NCBI RefSeq assembly: GCF_000143415.4
Contig: NW_003314334.1
Location: 898,592 to 962,591 of the forward strand
Direction: 5' to 3'
DNA from: Selaginella moellendorffii
Taxonomy: Eukaryota; Streptophyta; Lycopodiopsida; Selaginellales; Selaginellaceae
Length of the DNA: 64,000 bases
In this document: one piece after another, positions 31,888 to 43,254 of the stretch
How positions within the stretch are numbered: position 1 is the first letter of the stretch
How the letters are laid out: every line of letters starts with the position of its first letter
The notes under the pieces: generated by a model
The model's input: only the letters and a program-made list of their open reading frames with translations
Database searches by the model: none
Told to the model about the DNA's origin: nothing
Made by a program: the position numbers and the translations under genes

Positions 31888-34800
31888 GTCAACGTTTTGT
31901 GTCGGATTTTGAACTTGGTGGTGAGATGTTCAATCATTTCATTGATGAAGTGGGTGCCTCTGTCGGTGACGAGTTCGAGTGGTGTGCCAAAACGAGTGAT
32001 GATATTTTTGTAGATGAAGTTTGCTGTTGCTTTTGCTGTGGCGTGTCAGAGAGGTATTGCTTCAGCCCACTTGGTAGTGTAATTGATGGCATTGATGATG
32101 TACTGATTTTGCCCTTCTCAGATGTGGTTTGCGACTTTGCGCTTCCGTTCAAAGGTCGAGACGGCCTCGTGTAGAAGCTCGCAGAGATAGGTGCTGACTT
32201 GGTGTCCGACGAAGTCGAATCCCCATTTCTGAAATGGTGCCATCTAGAATGTCGGGTTGAGTTGCTGAGTCTGAGTTTTCAGTAGTAATCAGTGTCATTT
32301 GACATGTGTCGCAGCATCTGCAGAATTCTTCAGTGTCGTGCCAGAGTGTCGGCCACCAGAGGCCAGCTTAAAGAATCTTCTGAGTTGTGGTGTCAGCAGT
32401 GAAGTGTCCGCCGGAAGGTCCAGCATGAGCTTCCTTGATGATTTGAGTTGTGCTTGGCAGCTTGATGCATCGGCGAAGAATGTTGTCGATGCTGAGTTTG
32501 TAGAGACTGCCGCCAAAGACTGAGTATCAGCGGGTCTTAGTGACGAAAGTCTTCTTTTGGTCGGACGTGGTGTACCGGTCTAGAACTTTTGCTGAAATCA
32601 GGTAACTGAAGATGTTGCCAAGCCAGGTTGCCAGTATTGAAACTCGGAACAGGTTTGAGTTGGGTAAGTTGTCAGTGAGTCTTTCGGGTTTGTCGCCGGT
32701 GGTGATCCAGATGAGATAGTCATCTTGCTCATGATTTTTGCCGGGTTTGTGGACGATTTCGAAGTTGTATTCTTGTAGTAAAAGGAACCATCTTGATATT
32801 CAATCAAATAGTATCGGCTTGTTGATGAGGTAAAGGAGTGTCTTGTGATCGACGAAAAGGACAACTTTGGTTGACAGTATGTTGTGTCAGAACTTCTGAA
32901 GTGAGTAGGCCATCTTTCTCTGTGGTGGTGTAGTTTCGTTCAGCTGGGTTGAGTAGTTGGCTAGCGTAGTAGATCGGTTGATCTCGGTTGTTGTGCTGAG
33001 TTTGATTGAGAATTGTGCTAGTGGCGATGTTGGAAGTGTTGACATGAATGTGGAACTCTTGTATCTAGTCGGGCTTGGTGAGGATCGGTGCTGTTGTGAG
33101 TTTGAATTAGAGTGTTGAATGTTTGTTCCCCTTAAGCCAACTAGAAAAGGGGCAATTGCTTGATGAGAGAGCCCTTAGTGGCTATTTTATCCCCTAAAGT
33201 TCTAAGGATCCACAGTGACAGTCATCCCATGATCACATGCACTACAGTGTTAATGTTAGGTGATTTGTCTGTCGGTTTTCTAGTGTTGAGTCTTGGCATT
33301 GTTGTTGAGCTGGTGATGGCTGAGCTTCATTGTCAGAGTCTAAAATCACTAATTCAGGTAGTCGTAGAGTGAGTTGCCATTGTATCTTGGCGACTAACTT
33401 TTGCTTCTTTTTCCATTCCCGAAGTTTTGTCAAGCTCTTTGGGCCCTTCTCTTCACTATCTTCAAAATCTCTGTCCAGTTGTTGTTTTTTTGCTCGAATT
33501 CATGCTCGGGTTTGTACTGCCATGACTTGAGGATCAGAGTCATCATTGTTGGCATAAGGTAGTTTGTCGGTCTCAACCATCCTTGTTGCTGGTAGTCACT
33601 ATTAGTTCTGATCTTGTTGTCGAGGAGGCAGCGGACCAAGTCTTGGCAGACCTCCTTGGTTTTGAAGTCGAGGTTGCCATGGCCGGTTGTTGTAGTTGCT
33701 TTGGTAGCCCTGGTATTGATAACCTTGGCCTTGGTATCCTCAATTCTGGTATCTCGGGTATTGTTAGTATCCTTGGTTATAGTTGTCTTAGTTCTCCAGG
33801 TAGTTCCGATTTGGTGGGTATTGTCGATCATTGTAGTTGTTGTTGTAGTTGTTGTAGTGAGGTTGATCATTCCATTGTCGACTCTGTTGTTGGAAGTTGT
33901 TTCTCGGTGGTCTCCAGTTTGTCAGAGGTGGTGCTAGGTAGTTGTCAAAGTATTGATTCAGATATGGTTGTTGAAACTACTGTCCGGATAGTTCAAGATT
34001 TGCCGAACTTTCAGAGAATTTCAAAATCTGCAAGTCTTGGCTTCATGACCTTCTTTGGCACAGATCTGGCATTTGGAGATTTAGAGTTTGCAGTCACTTG
34101 GTGGATGTCCTTCATTCTTGCACTTAATACACCAAATTCCAGATCGAAATTCTTTGATGTTGGCCTTGACCTTTCCCTTGAGTTTGTCAATTGTTTTCCT
34201 GAGTTTCCGAAGTTTTGACTTGGCATTCTCTCTGAGTTCATCGTCAGATTCGTCATTGGAACTACTGTCAGAATCTGAGTCGTCGGTGTCGTCGACTTGT
34301 GCTGTCATTCGTCAAGCTTGAACATCTTGAAGTGCTCTTGCTAGTTTGGGTAAGTGGCGATGTTGATGTGTGTCGCCACTTCTTGGAGGGATCGTCAGAG
34401 GCCTTGCATGTACCATTGGTAAAGTAAAGTTTCGGTGGTGTTGTTGCTGCATTTGCTGGCATGTCAAGTGAAGGTTTGAGAGTAGTCATCGATGGATTGA
34501 CTGAACTTCTACTTGAGTTTTGGATCTTATGAAGTTGTTTGCTTTGAGTGAGGGAAGACTTGAATTGGTCAATGAGCTTAAATGTGAGGTCATTGAAACT
34601 TGTATTTTGAGGAAGTGTTTGAGCCCATTCGTTGGCTCTCTTTCAAAGGGTACACTGGAAGTAGTATGGGAGTTTGGTTGTTTGGCTGTTGATTCAGATT
34701 GCTTCTTGGAACTATTTGACATGTTTCTCGGCATCTTCTGACTTCAGACCATGAAATAGTGGATACGAAACGTGTCTTCCGATGGGTATGTTGGCGATGG

Positions 34801-37565
34801 TGGTAGTGACTGCCATTTGCGGTTGGTAGTAATGTCGGTATTGTCAAGGTTGTTTTGTCAGGTTCTCACTGTGGAGTTTGAAGGTGATTTGTAGCAAGGG
34901 GTTGTTAGAGCAAGTTGGTGTAGGACGAAGCTGGTGAATTGTTGTTGTTGTTTAGTGGACTCTCCTCTGTTTTTTCTTCTTTCTTGGGACTCTTTTCAGG
35001 TGTGTCATCAACATTGTCGTCAGCAGTGGGTTGCTTGCCGGTGTTAATTTCCGGAAGATGCTGTTCGAATTTGTTGTCGACGTACTTATCGGAGTTATGT
35101 TGTGTTGGTTGTGGTTGTTCTTCTAGATTGTCGAAGAGTTCTTTGAGCATATAGTTGTGTGATGATTGTGGTTGTTGTTGAAGATTGTTGTTATCGACAA
35201 TTGGTTCGTCGACTTCGTTGTTGTTGGATGTTGTAGCTGTTTGTCAGCTCGGTGTGAGTTGTCAACTTCTTCGTCGAGTGCTTGACTATTGGACGATTCG
35301 GGTTGTTCATCTTCACCGATGTTGACCGGGTATATCGGAGTGTGATTGTAGTGGGTGAAGTCGAGTTGTTGTCTTGTCAGTGCATTGAAGTCGAAAGCAT
35401 GTTTGAAAGGTCTTGTTGATAGCGGGCTTCGGTAGATGTTGGATGCAAATGTCGGATATATTGGTGCTGTGAATATCGGTCGGTATGGCAAAAATGGTGC
35501 CAGTCTGGTGAAGTCTGTAAAGCCAAGTGGGAAACTCAGTCGTTCGTCATCACTGTAGATGGAGTTGGTGAATGTACCTTTGAACTGGTTATATGCTACT
35601 TGAAAAATGTTTTGTTGCTCAGGGATAGTCTATGTCAACTGCTCTAATGTTTGGTCGGGCTTGGGCACTTTGGTGGGTGCCGTCAAGGGTGCTGCCAGTG
35701 GTGTGTCCAGTGGTGTTGTGTAGTTGTTGTATTCTTCGCAGATGTCCAAGACTAGTTTGTCGGAGTTAGCTCGCAGTAAGAATTTATGTCAGATGTAATT
35801 CTCTCTCTTGGAGGGTTTGATAGCTTGATTCAGCTTCTCTTGGTCTTTCTTTCTCCTTGTTTCTAAATTCTTCAAATCTCTATCTAAACGTTGGATAAGC
35901 TATTGTCGGGCTTCTTCTAACTTGCTGGATGTTCTTCTTGATTTTGGATACATGCATTATTCTACTTGTTGTTGGTGTCACACTTGTGTTTCCTGTGATG
36001 TTGCAGATTTAATTTCGTAAAGCAATTGAAAATAAAACAACTCTAATTGTTCTAAGGGTCCTAGAAATTCTTCCCCATGGAGAAGTATGCCATTAGTCAA
36101 TTGAACGAAGTGACTCCGGGGAAGGAGGTGTCAAGTCTTCTGTCGGATGAGTTCCTGAATGTCATCGGGGACTGTTCAAACTTGTTGGAGTAGTTGTGTC
36201 AAGTCAGTCATGCAGTTCTGTCAGAACTTTGGGAAGACTGTCAGCGGTCCAATTGTCGATAAAGTCATCAGGAATCGGGTAATGATAGATCTGGTCGACT
36301 TGTTTCTTGAGCTTGTTCTTTCTTTTCGATGCAAATGTCGACGGTGGTGTGTGTTGAGTTGGGTTGTGTCAGGTCGAGTTGAGCTGAGTCGGGTTGTGTT
36401 TAGTCAAGTTGTGTTGGGTCGAGTTGGCTGGTGCAGTATGCAGACTGGTCGTCCACTTGCTGATGTTGAGATGGAGTTCGATGAAGAGTTTGGGATACTC
36501 GGGTTTGTCTGGAATGATTTCTTCAATAATGTCGTTGAGTTGTTCAAGTCTGGATCAGGCGATGGCGTGATTGGCAAGAGTTGTTGTGGTGAACATGTTG
36601 ACTTTGAACTGAGTTTGGACTGTCGCTTCTATGCTGAGCTGCTGATTCTATCGGAGGGGTTGCTGAAAAATTGGTGGTGCTTTGTCAAGTTTTCCCTCAA
36701 CGAGTTCTCTGACACTGGGTAACAGAGTGATGGGTTCATCGTTGGTGCAGGTTCAGAGGATGTGCTTCGGTATTAGGAGTGGGCGCAGGAACTGGAATTG
36801 TGTTGGAGTGCTGGGATTGCCAGGTCGACAACTGCTCAGAAGAGGGGTGTGTTTTGGCAGTGGTGTCAGTTTGTGTCAAGTGCACTAGTTGAGTTCTTGA
36901 GCTTGGAGTGTGTGTTCTTATGCTCAGAGTTGGAGTTGGCCAATGAAGTTGCCAAGGGCATCTGCTGATGGAGGTGCTGGTCGACTGGATGGTTGTTGGT
37001 GCAGAAACTCGGTTGTCAGTCAAATTGTGTCATGTCGGAGTTGTTGGAGTGCCTCGTCAGTGATTGGACTCGAAGATCTTGAGAGAGAGCTTTCAAATTC
37101 TTCAAAGATCTCCTCTGGGAAGCGTCTTCCTCTACTGCGTTGGGTGGTGACTGCTCGGACGCTCTTGATCCCTGTTGGTGGTGGCATTTTCTTGTCAAAT
37201 CTTGACAAATCTTGGTGAGTTGGGTAGATTTCTTGATCTTTCTTGCTATATGTGCACAGAGAATGGAGAAAAAACTAAAGAATTTGTGAACCTAAAGGGG
37301 AATTCAGAGGTTGTGGTTGCCAAATGAAGAGGTGTGGATACTCCTCTTCGCTAGGTATCTACTACTAATGAGTAAACAAAGGGGGAAAGGGCCTGATCTC
37401 CAGAGGCTGAGAGGGAAAGATGAGTGAATTAGTGCTGTGTATTGATATGAAAACAATGAATGAAGATGGGGATCCATAACTTGGATTCCCCCCCTTAAAA
37501 GGCTGGCAGTTCTAACTGCTAGCATATGCTAATGAATGGTATATGCTGTGTATGATCAAATCTAT
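31120..37565 (-). mobile_element. Decayed Ty3/gypsy LTR retrotransposon (minus strand)
   Basis: Minus-strand retroelement with many stops and shifts. From its 5' side: a gag start near 37,187 (MPPPTGIKSVRA), a Gln/Asn/Tyr-rich gag region about 33,450-33,900, and a zinc knuckle CIKCKNEGHPPSDC about 34,100. These are followed by RNase H remnants about 32,650-32,900 (LFVDHKTLLYLINKPI) and an integrase core about 31,880-32,150 (NYTTKWAEAIPL, LVTDRGTHFINEMIEHL, YYPQDN). The order along the minus strand is not fully collinear with an intact element, as the zinc knuckle and the Q/N region are scrambled relative to each other. A 25-bp direct repeat (starting ATATGCTGTGTATGATC) lies at both ends, 31,120-31,144 and 37,541-37,565, and may be the edge of the LTRs. 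The element is not functional. Confidence 0.75.
33121..33250 (+). repeat. Fragment of another gypsy element inserted in the decayed gypsy
   Basis: About 130 bp beginning CCTTAAGCCAACTAGAAAAG and containing GATGAGAGAGCCCTTAGTGG and CCCATGATCACATGCAC matches the reverse complement of about 63,780-63,925, which belongs to the protease region of the minus-strand gypsy at the window's right end. Here it lies in the opposite orientation to the surrounding element. Confidence 0.8.
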
Positions 37566-38049
37566 CACTTCGATGCAGCCCTAGGTTCAGGGTCGGAGTC
37601 CCCTGAGCCTGGTTTTTGGTTGATATAGTGAGCAAGATGGTCGTAGGACAATTCTACTGCAAAGTTTACACCTGTTCCAATATCCAGTACTCGAGATGGA
37701 TATGAATGGATGCATTCCTCATTCTCTGCATGCACAGGTGTACATGAACAAGTACAACTTAAAGATGCTAGCTCAAGGCTTGCAACTCTCTAAGGGTCTA
37801 GCTCCTTGAACTGAAAGGACCTGTCTCTCCTATTGCTACTGCTATTTATACTCTAAGACCTTTGGATCTGACGGTCCTCGGTGCTTGCTGGAGATCCTTT
37901 CTTGGCTGCAGTAATGCTCCTCCGCTTGTATCCTGTGTCTGCTTCTGGGTTACAGGCTGAGGTCTATCCTATACCGTCTTGTTGCTGCTTTTGTCTTGTA
38001 GATCCACTGCTGGAATGAAATGTGCAAAACTCCTAGCCTGTGCTTTTGC
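37566..38049. other. Repeat-derived sequence, possible LTR with TATA box
   Basis: No gene. On the minus strand a TATAAATAGCAGTAGC sequence near 37,850, followed by CAATAGGAGAGACAGG, resembles an LTR promoter. I see no second copy in the window to define LTR limits. Confidence 0.35.
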
Positions 38050-38323
38050 TGTTGTGGTTTTTATTGAGAGTAGGTAGACAGCCACGTGGCTGACACGTCA
38101 CATAGGGAGACACGTCCGGTTGATTCTTTTTTTTGGTGGTTGTTTCAATCTGGAGAATCTGTTGTCAAGGAGACGAAGACAGCAACTTAGGATGTGTAGG
38201 TGTGCACGAGCAGCAGCACAACGCATCACCAAACGCATTGAAGCGAGGAGGAGGATGGTTCAGTTGGTTAGGGTTCTTCAAAACTGGAACCGAGTGGATA
38301 GGAGCGTCTCCTAGGGAGATGGC

Positions 38324-38328
38324 TACGC
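38324..38328. other. Target-site duplication TACGC, left
   Basis: The TACGC next to the left LTR is identical to the five bases following the right LTR. Removing the element and one copy restores the copia gag start ATGGCTACGCCTTCTCCC, as found in the inverted copy at 44,980-45,010. Confidence 0.93.
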
Positions 38329-38440
38329 TGAAACGAACAAGAGAGCGAACCCTAGGCCAACCTCCCAACCCTTAAGGCGTTACGGCCTTAAATCCCACAG
38401 GCCATGGAATATTCTCGGAATATTCCCGTGGTTCATGTCA
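38329..38440 (-). repeat. 3' LTR of the chromodomain gypsy
   Basis: 112 bp; in element orientation it begins TGACATGAACC and ends GTTCGTTTCA. It contains the inverted pair GGAATATTCC-GA-GAATATTCC. It differs from the 5' LTR at three positions by my alignment. Confidence 0.93.
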
Positions 38441-38454
38441 TTCTCCCCTCCCTC
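38441..38454 (-). other. Polypurine tract
   Basis: In element orientation, GAGGGAGGGGAGAA lies directly before the 3' LTR, as required for plus-strand DNA priming. Confidence 0.88.
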
Positions 38455-38509
38455 ATGACCCAGCCACATACGGTAGCCTCGAGAAGCTAAACGAGCCTCA
38501 AATGAAGGG

Positions 38510-38685
38510 AGTCCAAGGCAATACGGCCATGGAGAAAAGATGTGCAAACGGCAACACCAACGTCGCAACAAACGGTCACGAAAGAAAGAAAGCAATACGG
38601 CTTTCTCACATGACAATACGGTCATGGAAAACAAGAGAATGAGAATAGAACAAACGGCTCAAATCATATAGCAATACGGCTATAG
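38510..38685. repeat. CAATACGG repeats between polyprotein stop and PPT
   Basis: On the plus strand CAATACGG occurs four times (about 38,518, 38,593, 38,615 and 38,672), each followed by C/T and then CATGG or CTAT/CTTT. Related AAACGGTC and AAACGGCTC motifs lie between. The function is unknown; it could be a cis signal of the element. Confidence 0.6.
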
Positions 38686-38688
38686 AAC

Positions 38689-41600
38689 TCAATTCTCCTC
38701 TTCCTCAGGAATGTCATCCAAGTCATAACCAAAACTCGGAAACACTCTCTTCACGTCATCCTCCGTTTCCCATGTAGCTTCGTCCATGGAATAACCATTC
38801 CACTGAACTAACAACTCCCTAGTTGTCTTTCGGCGTGTTTTCACCAATCTTTGAGCAAGAATATTGGCCGGACCAGCCTTCTCTGCATCAATCTCTGGAA
38901 CCTGGATGATGGACTGATCCACGATATCACCAGAGTGCAAACACGCTTTAAGCTTGCTCACATGGAACGTTGGATGAATCTTCGAACTAACTGGCAAGTC
39001 CAAAGTGTATGCAAGATCCCCTACACGCTGTAAAATTGTCCAAGGTCCACAATACCGTGGAGACAACTTAGCACTGCCACCTCCTTTTAGAGACCGTTGT
39101 GCATCCGACAGCTTAAGGAAAACCTTGTCACCAACTTTGTACTCTTGATGACGACGATGCTCATCAGCCAATCTTTTGTCTCGTTCTTGAGCTTGCCTCA
39201 TGTTCAATTTTGCCAACTCAAGCTTGTCTTGCATATCCTCCAGGAAATCACAAGCATGAGGAACTCGAACCAAAGCCAAATTCAAACTCACAGGAGACCT
39301 AGGCTCATAACCATACATCGCCATAAAAGGAGACATGCCAATAGCCGATTGATGAGCGCTATTGTGAGCAAACTGAAGCAAAGGCAAGTATTTTTCCCAT
39401 ACTCCCTGTCGAGTCAAGTTTCCCACAAAAGACCGTAGCATATCTTCTAATAGCTGATTCATGCGCTCTGTCTGCCCATCAGATTGTGGATGCTCACCAC
39501 TACTCATGCTCAGTTTAGTCTCTAGTTTTTCAAAGACCGTTTGCCAAAACTTGGACGTGAACTTAGGATCTCGATCACTCACAATGTCACCCGGCAAACC
39601 ATAGAGACTGAATAACCGGTCTACAAACAACTGAGCAAGTTCAGAAGCTTTTATCGTTGTCTTCACAGGGAAGAAGTGAGCCATCTTCGTCAAACGATCC
39701 ACAACAACCCAAATAGCATCATTTCCTCGAAAGGTTTTGGGCAAACTAGTGATAAAGTCCATCGAGATGCTATCCCACTTATTCTCGGGTACACGTAAAG
39801 GATGATAGAGGCCAGCGAGCTTCTGATGATCAACTTTGACCGCCTGGCAGGTCAAACAACCACGTACGTACTTCTCAACATCTGACTTCATCCCAGGCCA
39901 AAAGAAATGCCTCTTCACCAACATATACGTTCTCAATACCCCCGGATGCCCAGCACTTGGAACATCATGACACTCAACCAAAATCCGTTTGATGAGTTTG
40001 TCAACACGAGGAACCACAACACGTCCCTTCTTCACCAGGATTCCATTTCGTATTTCGAATGACGCAAACTTGTCACCCTTTAAATCTGTAGAGGCGTCCC
40101 TCAACAAAACCTTCGCACGAATATCAGTGATGAAGGAGTCGAAGTCAGCAAACTCCTTAAGCTCATCCAAGAGATCGCTGGATAGCTTCACAAACGAGAT
40201 AGAATTTACCATCCTGGATAATGCATCAGCCACCTTATTATCACCTCCATGCTTGTACCGGATCTTAACAGACATTTCCTGCAGGAACTCTTGCCAACGA
40301 GCAAGATGGCCTCGAAGATCCTTTTGTCGACTGAAATATTGGAGAGATTGATGGTCTGAATCCACATGGAAGTCCGATCCATATAGATAATGTCGCCATT
40401 CCTTCACAGCAGCAATCACAGCATATAACTCCTTGTCTCGAGTAGACCAATTCCGCTGTGTGGCATCAAACTTATGGCTCATGTACGCAAGAGGATGCCC
40501 AACTTGAAGCAAAATGGCTCCAATAGCAATGTCACTTGCATCTGTCTCAACAACAAGAGGCTTTTCAGGATCAAAAATCTTCAACACCGGAGCAGAGACA
40601 CAACACTGCTTCAAACGTTGAAATGCCACTTCACACTTCTCATCCCAACCATGAATAGTAGCATGTTTCGACGTATTCTGGAGAAGATCAGTTAAAGGGG
40701 CTGCTATCCCTGAAAAGTCCTTCACAAATCGTCGAAAAACTCTAGCCATACCAAGGAAACTACGGAGATCATGCACTGTGGAAGGTATAGGCCAATCAAC
40801 CACGGCCTGAATCTTTGCGGGATCAGCTCTCACTCCATGTACCAAAATCAAATGCCCGAGATATCCAATCTCCTCTAAAAAAAACTCGCACTTGGATAAC
40901 TTCGAGTAGAGCTTGTTGTCCCTCAAAAGTTGTAAAACACTTCGCACATGCATCTCATGTTCCTCCATGGAAGAGCTGAATACCAGGATATCATCAAAAT
41001 AATCAATTGCAAACTTTCCCAAGTAAGGTTGTAGAACGTGATTCATCAATCTCTGAAAAGTTGCAGGAGCATTTGTCAAACCAAACGGCATCACTAAAAA
41101 CTCGTAGTGACCTGTCCTTGTCCGAAATGCAGTTTTCGGAACATCCTCTGGCTGGACACAAATCTGATGATATCCTTGCCTCAAATCAATCTTCGAAAAA
41201 TATCGAGCTCCACGAAGACGATCAAGCAAATCATCGATACGAGGGATCGGGAACATATTCTTCACTGTCCTATCATTTAATCCCTTGTAGTTCACACAGA
41301 GACACCATGTACCATCTTTCTTTTTGACCATCACCACTGGAGCAGCCCAAGGAGACTTACTGATCCGTAACCACCCTTTCCGAAGGTATTCAGCAAGCTG
41401 CCTATTAATCTCCTCATCTTCAGCGGGACTAGTACGAGTCGGTTGTCGCTGAAAAGGAGTAGCTCCCGGAACCAAGTCAATTTCATGCTGAATTCCACGT
41501 TCTGGAGGCAAACCATCAGGTAACTCATCCGGAAATACGTCACGGAACTCCTCCTGAATGGAATCCACCTGTGCCTCATGCCTACGAACGTACTCCAAAT

Positions 41601-43224
41601 CAGACATGATCATATTAGAAAGAAACGGGTACACCACAAAAGAATTAGCTATCTCATGCATGCATGTAACCAACTCCAAAGCGTTAATCAATGGAGTATC
41701 ACTATTGTCTGTCCCGACAATCTCTTTGATAGTGCCACCAACTTCGATACGCAGAACATTACGCTCCCAATCGATCCCTGGCTTCCTGTCATAAAACCAT
41801 TCCTTCCCAAGAATAACGTCTGTGCGACCAAGATCCATAACCTGAAACAAAGGATGGTCGAGAATCCCTTGAACCGTCAAAGGAACACTCGGAGCCCATT
41901 CACCGTAAACACGAGTGCTATGTCCATCTGCCATAACCACCTTGTAGATTACTGAACTCTTTTCCACAGGCAAACCAAGTTTTGTCACCACCTTAGAGCT
42001 CAAAAAATTGTGTGTAGCACCTGGATCGAAAAGAATACTAACAGCATGTCCTTGAATGTCCCCCTTGGCCTTCACAAGTTGATTGCGCATAGAACCATTA
42101 ATCTCTATAGAGTTGATACGAACTCGAGACTTAGATTCTTGAACTTTTGCCACAGGGTGTGGAAGAGCCACCACAGCAGATGCCTGAACTGTATCCACGA
42201 TGGATTCCACCGCATTCACCTTAGCATTCTTTGATCCCTTCACAAGAGGACAATCCTTGCCATGATGTCCAGCCTTATGACAACGAAAACAATTGCCCTC
42301 CACCTTGTCCTTCTCTCGTTGGTCTAACCGATGTCTTTTTGCCTCATTGTCATCTCCACTCTTCAAGCTACGACGAAGCAATGGCCGTTTCTTCCCTGAA
42401 AATGAAGTATTGGTGGGTTGGTCATCACGTTGACCACCCCGGAGACCATCCGTTTGACCAGCGTTGACCGAATTGACCGACGGTTTGGGCGAAAAGATTT
42501 GAGCCTTAGTGATAGCATCAGTCAATGTTGCTGGAAAATCCTTCTTGACCTTCTGCTGCACATCCACTGAGCTCAATCCTTTGATAAAACATTGCACCTT
42601 TAGCAGCTCATTATAGGTGCCCGTGAGACTAAGGCAAAGATCACGGAACTTGCGGGCATACGCATCCAAAGACAAAGTCCCCTGCCGGATCTCTAACAAC
42701 TGATTCACGAGATCAACCTCTTCAAACTTCTTGACAAACGAAGCGTGGAAAACCTTTATCAAATCAGTCCAAGAAGTCGGCATCGGATTAGCTTTGATGT
42801 AGTTCTTCCACCACGAAGAAGCATGGCCCGTAAGCTTCGTCACAAAGAAATCTATCTTCACCTTATCCTCACAAGGATTGTGAGACCAACAACTTTCCCA
42901 CAATTCCAACCAAGAATCAACCTCTTGACTATCACAAACATCCGGTGATGATTTCCATTCCACGATACCATAATCCTTGACATGCTTGACGTACCAATGG
43001 TAATCACGGACATGAGATTGATTCAACCCTTGAGGGTTCATGCGAAGCAAGAAATCCTTGATGAGATTGACGGAATCCTTAACCTCCTTTATGTCGCTTT
43101 GAACTGCAGAAATCTGGCGTCCTTGCCGCACAACAACATCATCAAGAGTCTCTTCTGCATCGTCATGGCTATCCTCACTAACGCCATACTCCTCATCAGG
43201 ATCAATATCTTGCTCTCCCGCCAT
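38689..43224 (-). CDS. Gag-pol polyprotein of chromodomain Ty3/gypsy element
   Basis: Unbroken frame of 1,511 aa from the ATG at 43,224 (MAGEQDIDPDEEYG). The frame is open up to 43,266, but that part overlaps the LTR and primer-binding site. In order: a retrotransposon gag domain (ASSWWKNYIK...), zinc knuckle CFRCHKAGHHGKDC, aspartic protease FDPGATHNF (a D-P-G variant known in some plant gypsy elements), and RT with [24 protein letters not shown] and active site YFDD near 40,995. Then follow RNase H (VVETDASDIAIGAILLQ, VDSDHQSLQYF, KVADALSR) and integrase with an HHCC finger (HPGVLR...CLTCQAVK) and a D-D-E core (SMDFI, VSDRDPKF, QTERMNQLLED). A C-terminal chromodomain closes it (LLVQWNGYSMDEATWETEDD). 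All catalytic residues are present, so the element may be active. Confidence 0.95.
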   Translation of the reverse strand: MAGEQDIDPDEEYGVSEDSHDDAEETLDDVVVRQGRQISAVQSDIKEVKDSVNLIKDFLLRMNPQGLNQSHVRDYHWYVKHVKDYGIVEWKSSPDVCDSQEVDSWLELWESCWSHNPCEDKVKIDFFVTKLTGHASSWWKNYIKANPMPTSWTDLIKVFHASFVKKFEEVDLVNQLLEIRQGTLSLDAYARKFRDLCLSLTGTYNELLKVQCFIKGLSSVDVQQKVKKDFPATLTDAITKAQIFSPKPSVNSVNAGQTDGLRGGQRDDQPTNTSFSGKKRPLLRRSLKSGDDNEAKRHRLDQREKDKVEGNCFRCHKAGHHGKDCPLVKGSKNAKVNAVESIVDTVQASAVVALPHPVAKVQESKSRVRINSIEINGSMRNQLVKAKGDIQGHAVSILFDPGATHNFLSSKVVTKLGLPVEKSSVIYKVVMADGHSTRVYGEWAPSVPLTVQGILDHPLFQVMDLGRTDVILGKEWFYDRKPGIDWERNVLRIEVGGTIKEIVGTDNSDTPLINALELVTCMHEIANSFVVYPFLSNMIMSDLEYVRRHEAQVDSIQEEFRDVFPDELPDGLPPERGIQHEIDLVPGATPFQRQPTRTSPAEDEEINRQLAEYLRKGWLRISKSPWAAPVVMVKKKDGTWCLCVNYKGLNDRTVKNMFPIPRIDDLLDRLRGARYFSKIDLRQGYHQICVQPEDVPKTAFRTRTGHYEFLVMPFGLTNAPATFQRLMNHVLQPYLGKFAIDYFDDILVFSSSMEEHEMHVRSVLQLLRDNKLYSKLSKCEFFLEEIGYLGHLILVHGVRADPAKIQAVVDWPIPSTVHDLRSFLGMARVFRRFVKDFSGIAAPLTDLLQNTSKHATIHGWDEKCEVAFQRLKQCCVSAPVLKIFDPEKPLVVETDASDIAIGAILLQVGHPLAYMSHKFDATQRNWSTRDKELYAVIAAVKEWRHYLYGSDFHVDSDHQSLQYFSRQKDLRGHLARWQEFLQEMSVKIRYKHGGDNKVADALSRMVNSISFVKLSSDLLDELKEFADFDSFITDIRAKVLLRDASTDLKGDKFASFEIRNGILVKKGRVVVPRVDKLIKRILVECHDVPSAGHPGVLRTYMLVKRHFFWPGMKSDVEKYVRGCLTCQAVKVDHQKLAGLYHPLRVPENKWDSISMDFITSLPKTFRGNDAIWVVVDRLTKMAHFFPVKTTIKASELAQLFVDRLFSLYGLPGDIVSDRDPKFTSKFWQTVFEKLETKLSMSSGEHPQSDGQTERMNQLLEDMLRSFVGNLTRQGVWEKYLPLLQFAHNSAHQSAIGMSPFMAMYGYEPRSPVSLNLALVRVPHACDFLEDMQDKLELAKLNMRQAQERDKRLADEHRRHQEYKVGDKVFLKLSDAQRSLKGGGSAKLSPRYCGPWTILQRVGDLAYTLDLPVSSKIHPTFHVSKLKACLHSGDIVDQSIIQVPEIDAEKAGPANILAQRLVKTRRKTTRELLVQWNGYSMDEATWETEDDVKRVFPSFGYDLDDIPEEEEN

Positions 43225-43239
43225 CCCCAAAAGAACGTG

Positions 43240-43254
43240 CTGCTCCAATACCAA
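43240..43254 (-). other. Primer-binding site (initiator tRNA-Met type)
   Basis: In element orientation, TTGGTATTGGAGCAG directly follows the 5' LTR. Plant LTR elements normally have TGGTATCAGAGC here, complementary to the 3' end of initiator tRNA-Met, so two bases deviate. Confidence 0.85.

Noticed and set aside
42010-42040. Protease motif D-P-G instead of D-S/T-G in the intact gypsy taken as an inactivating change
   Set aside because: D-P-G variants are known in some plant gypsy families, and the rest of the polyprotein is intact.
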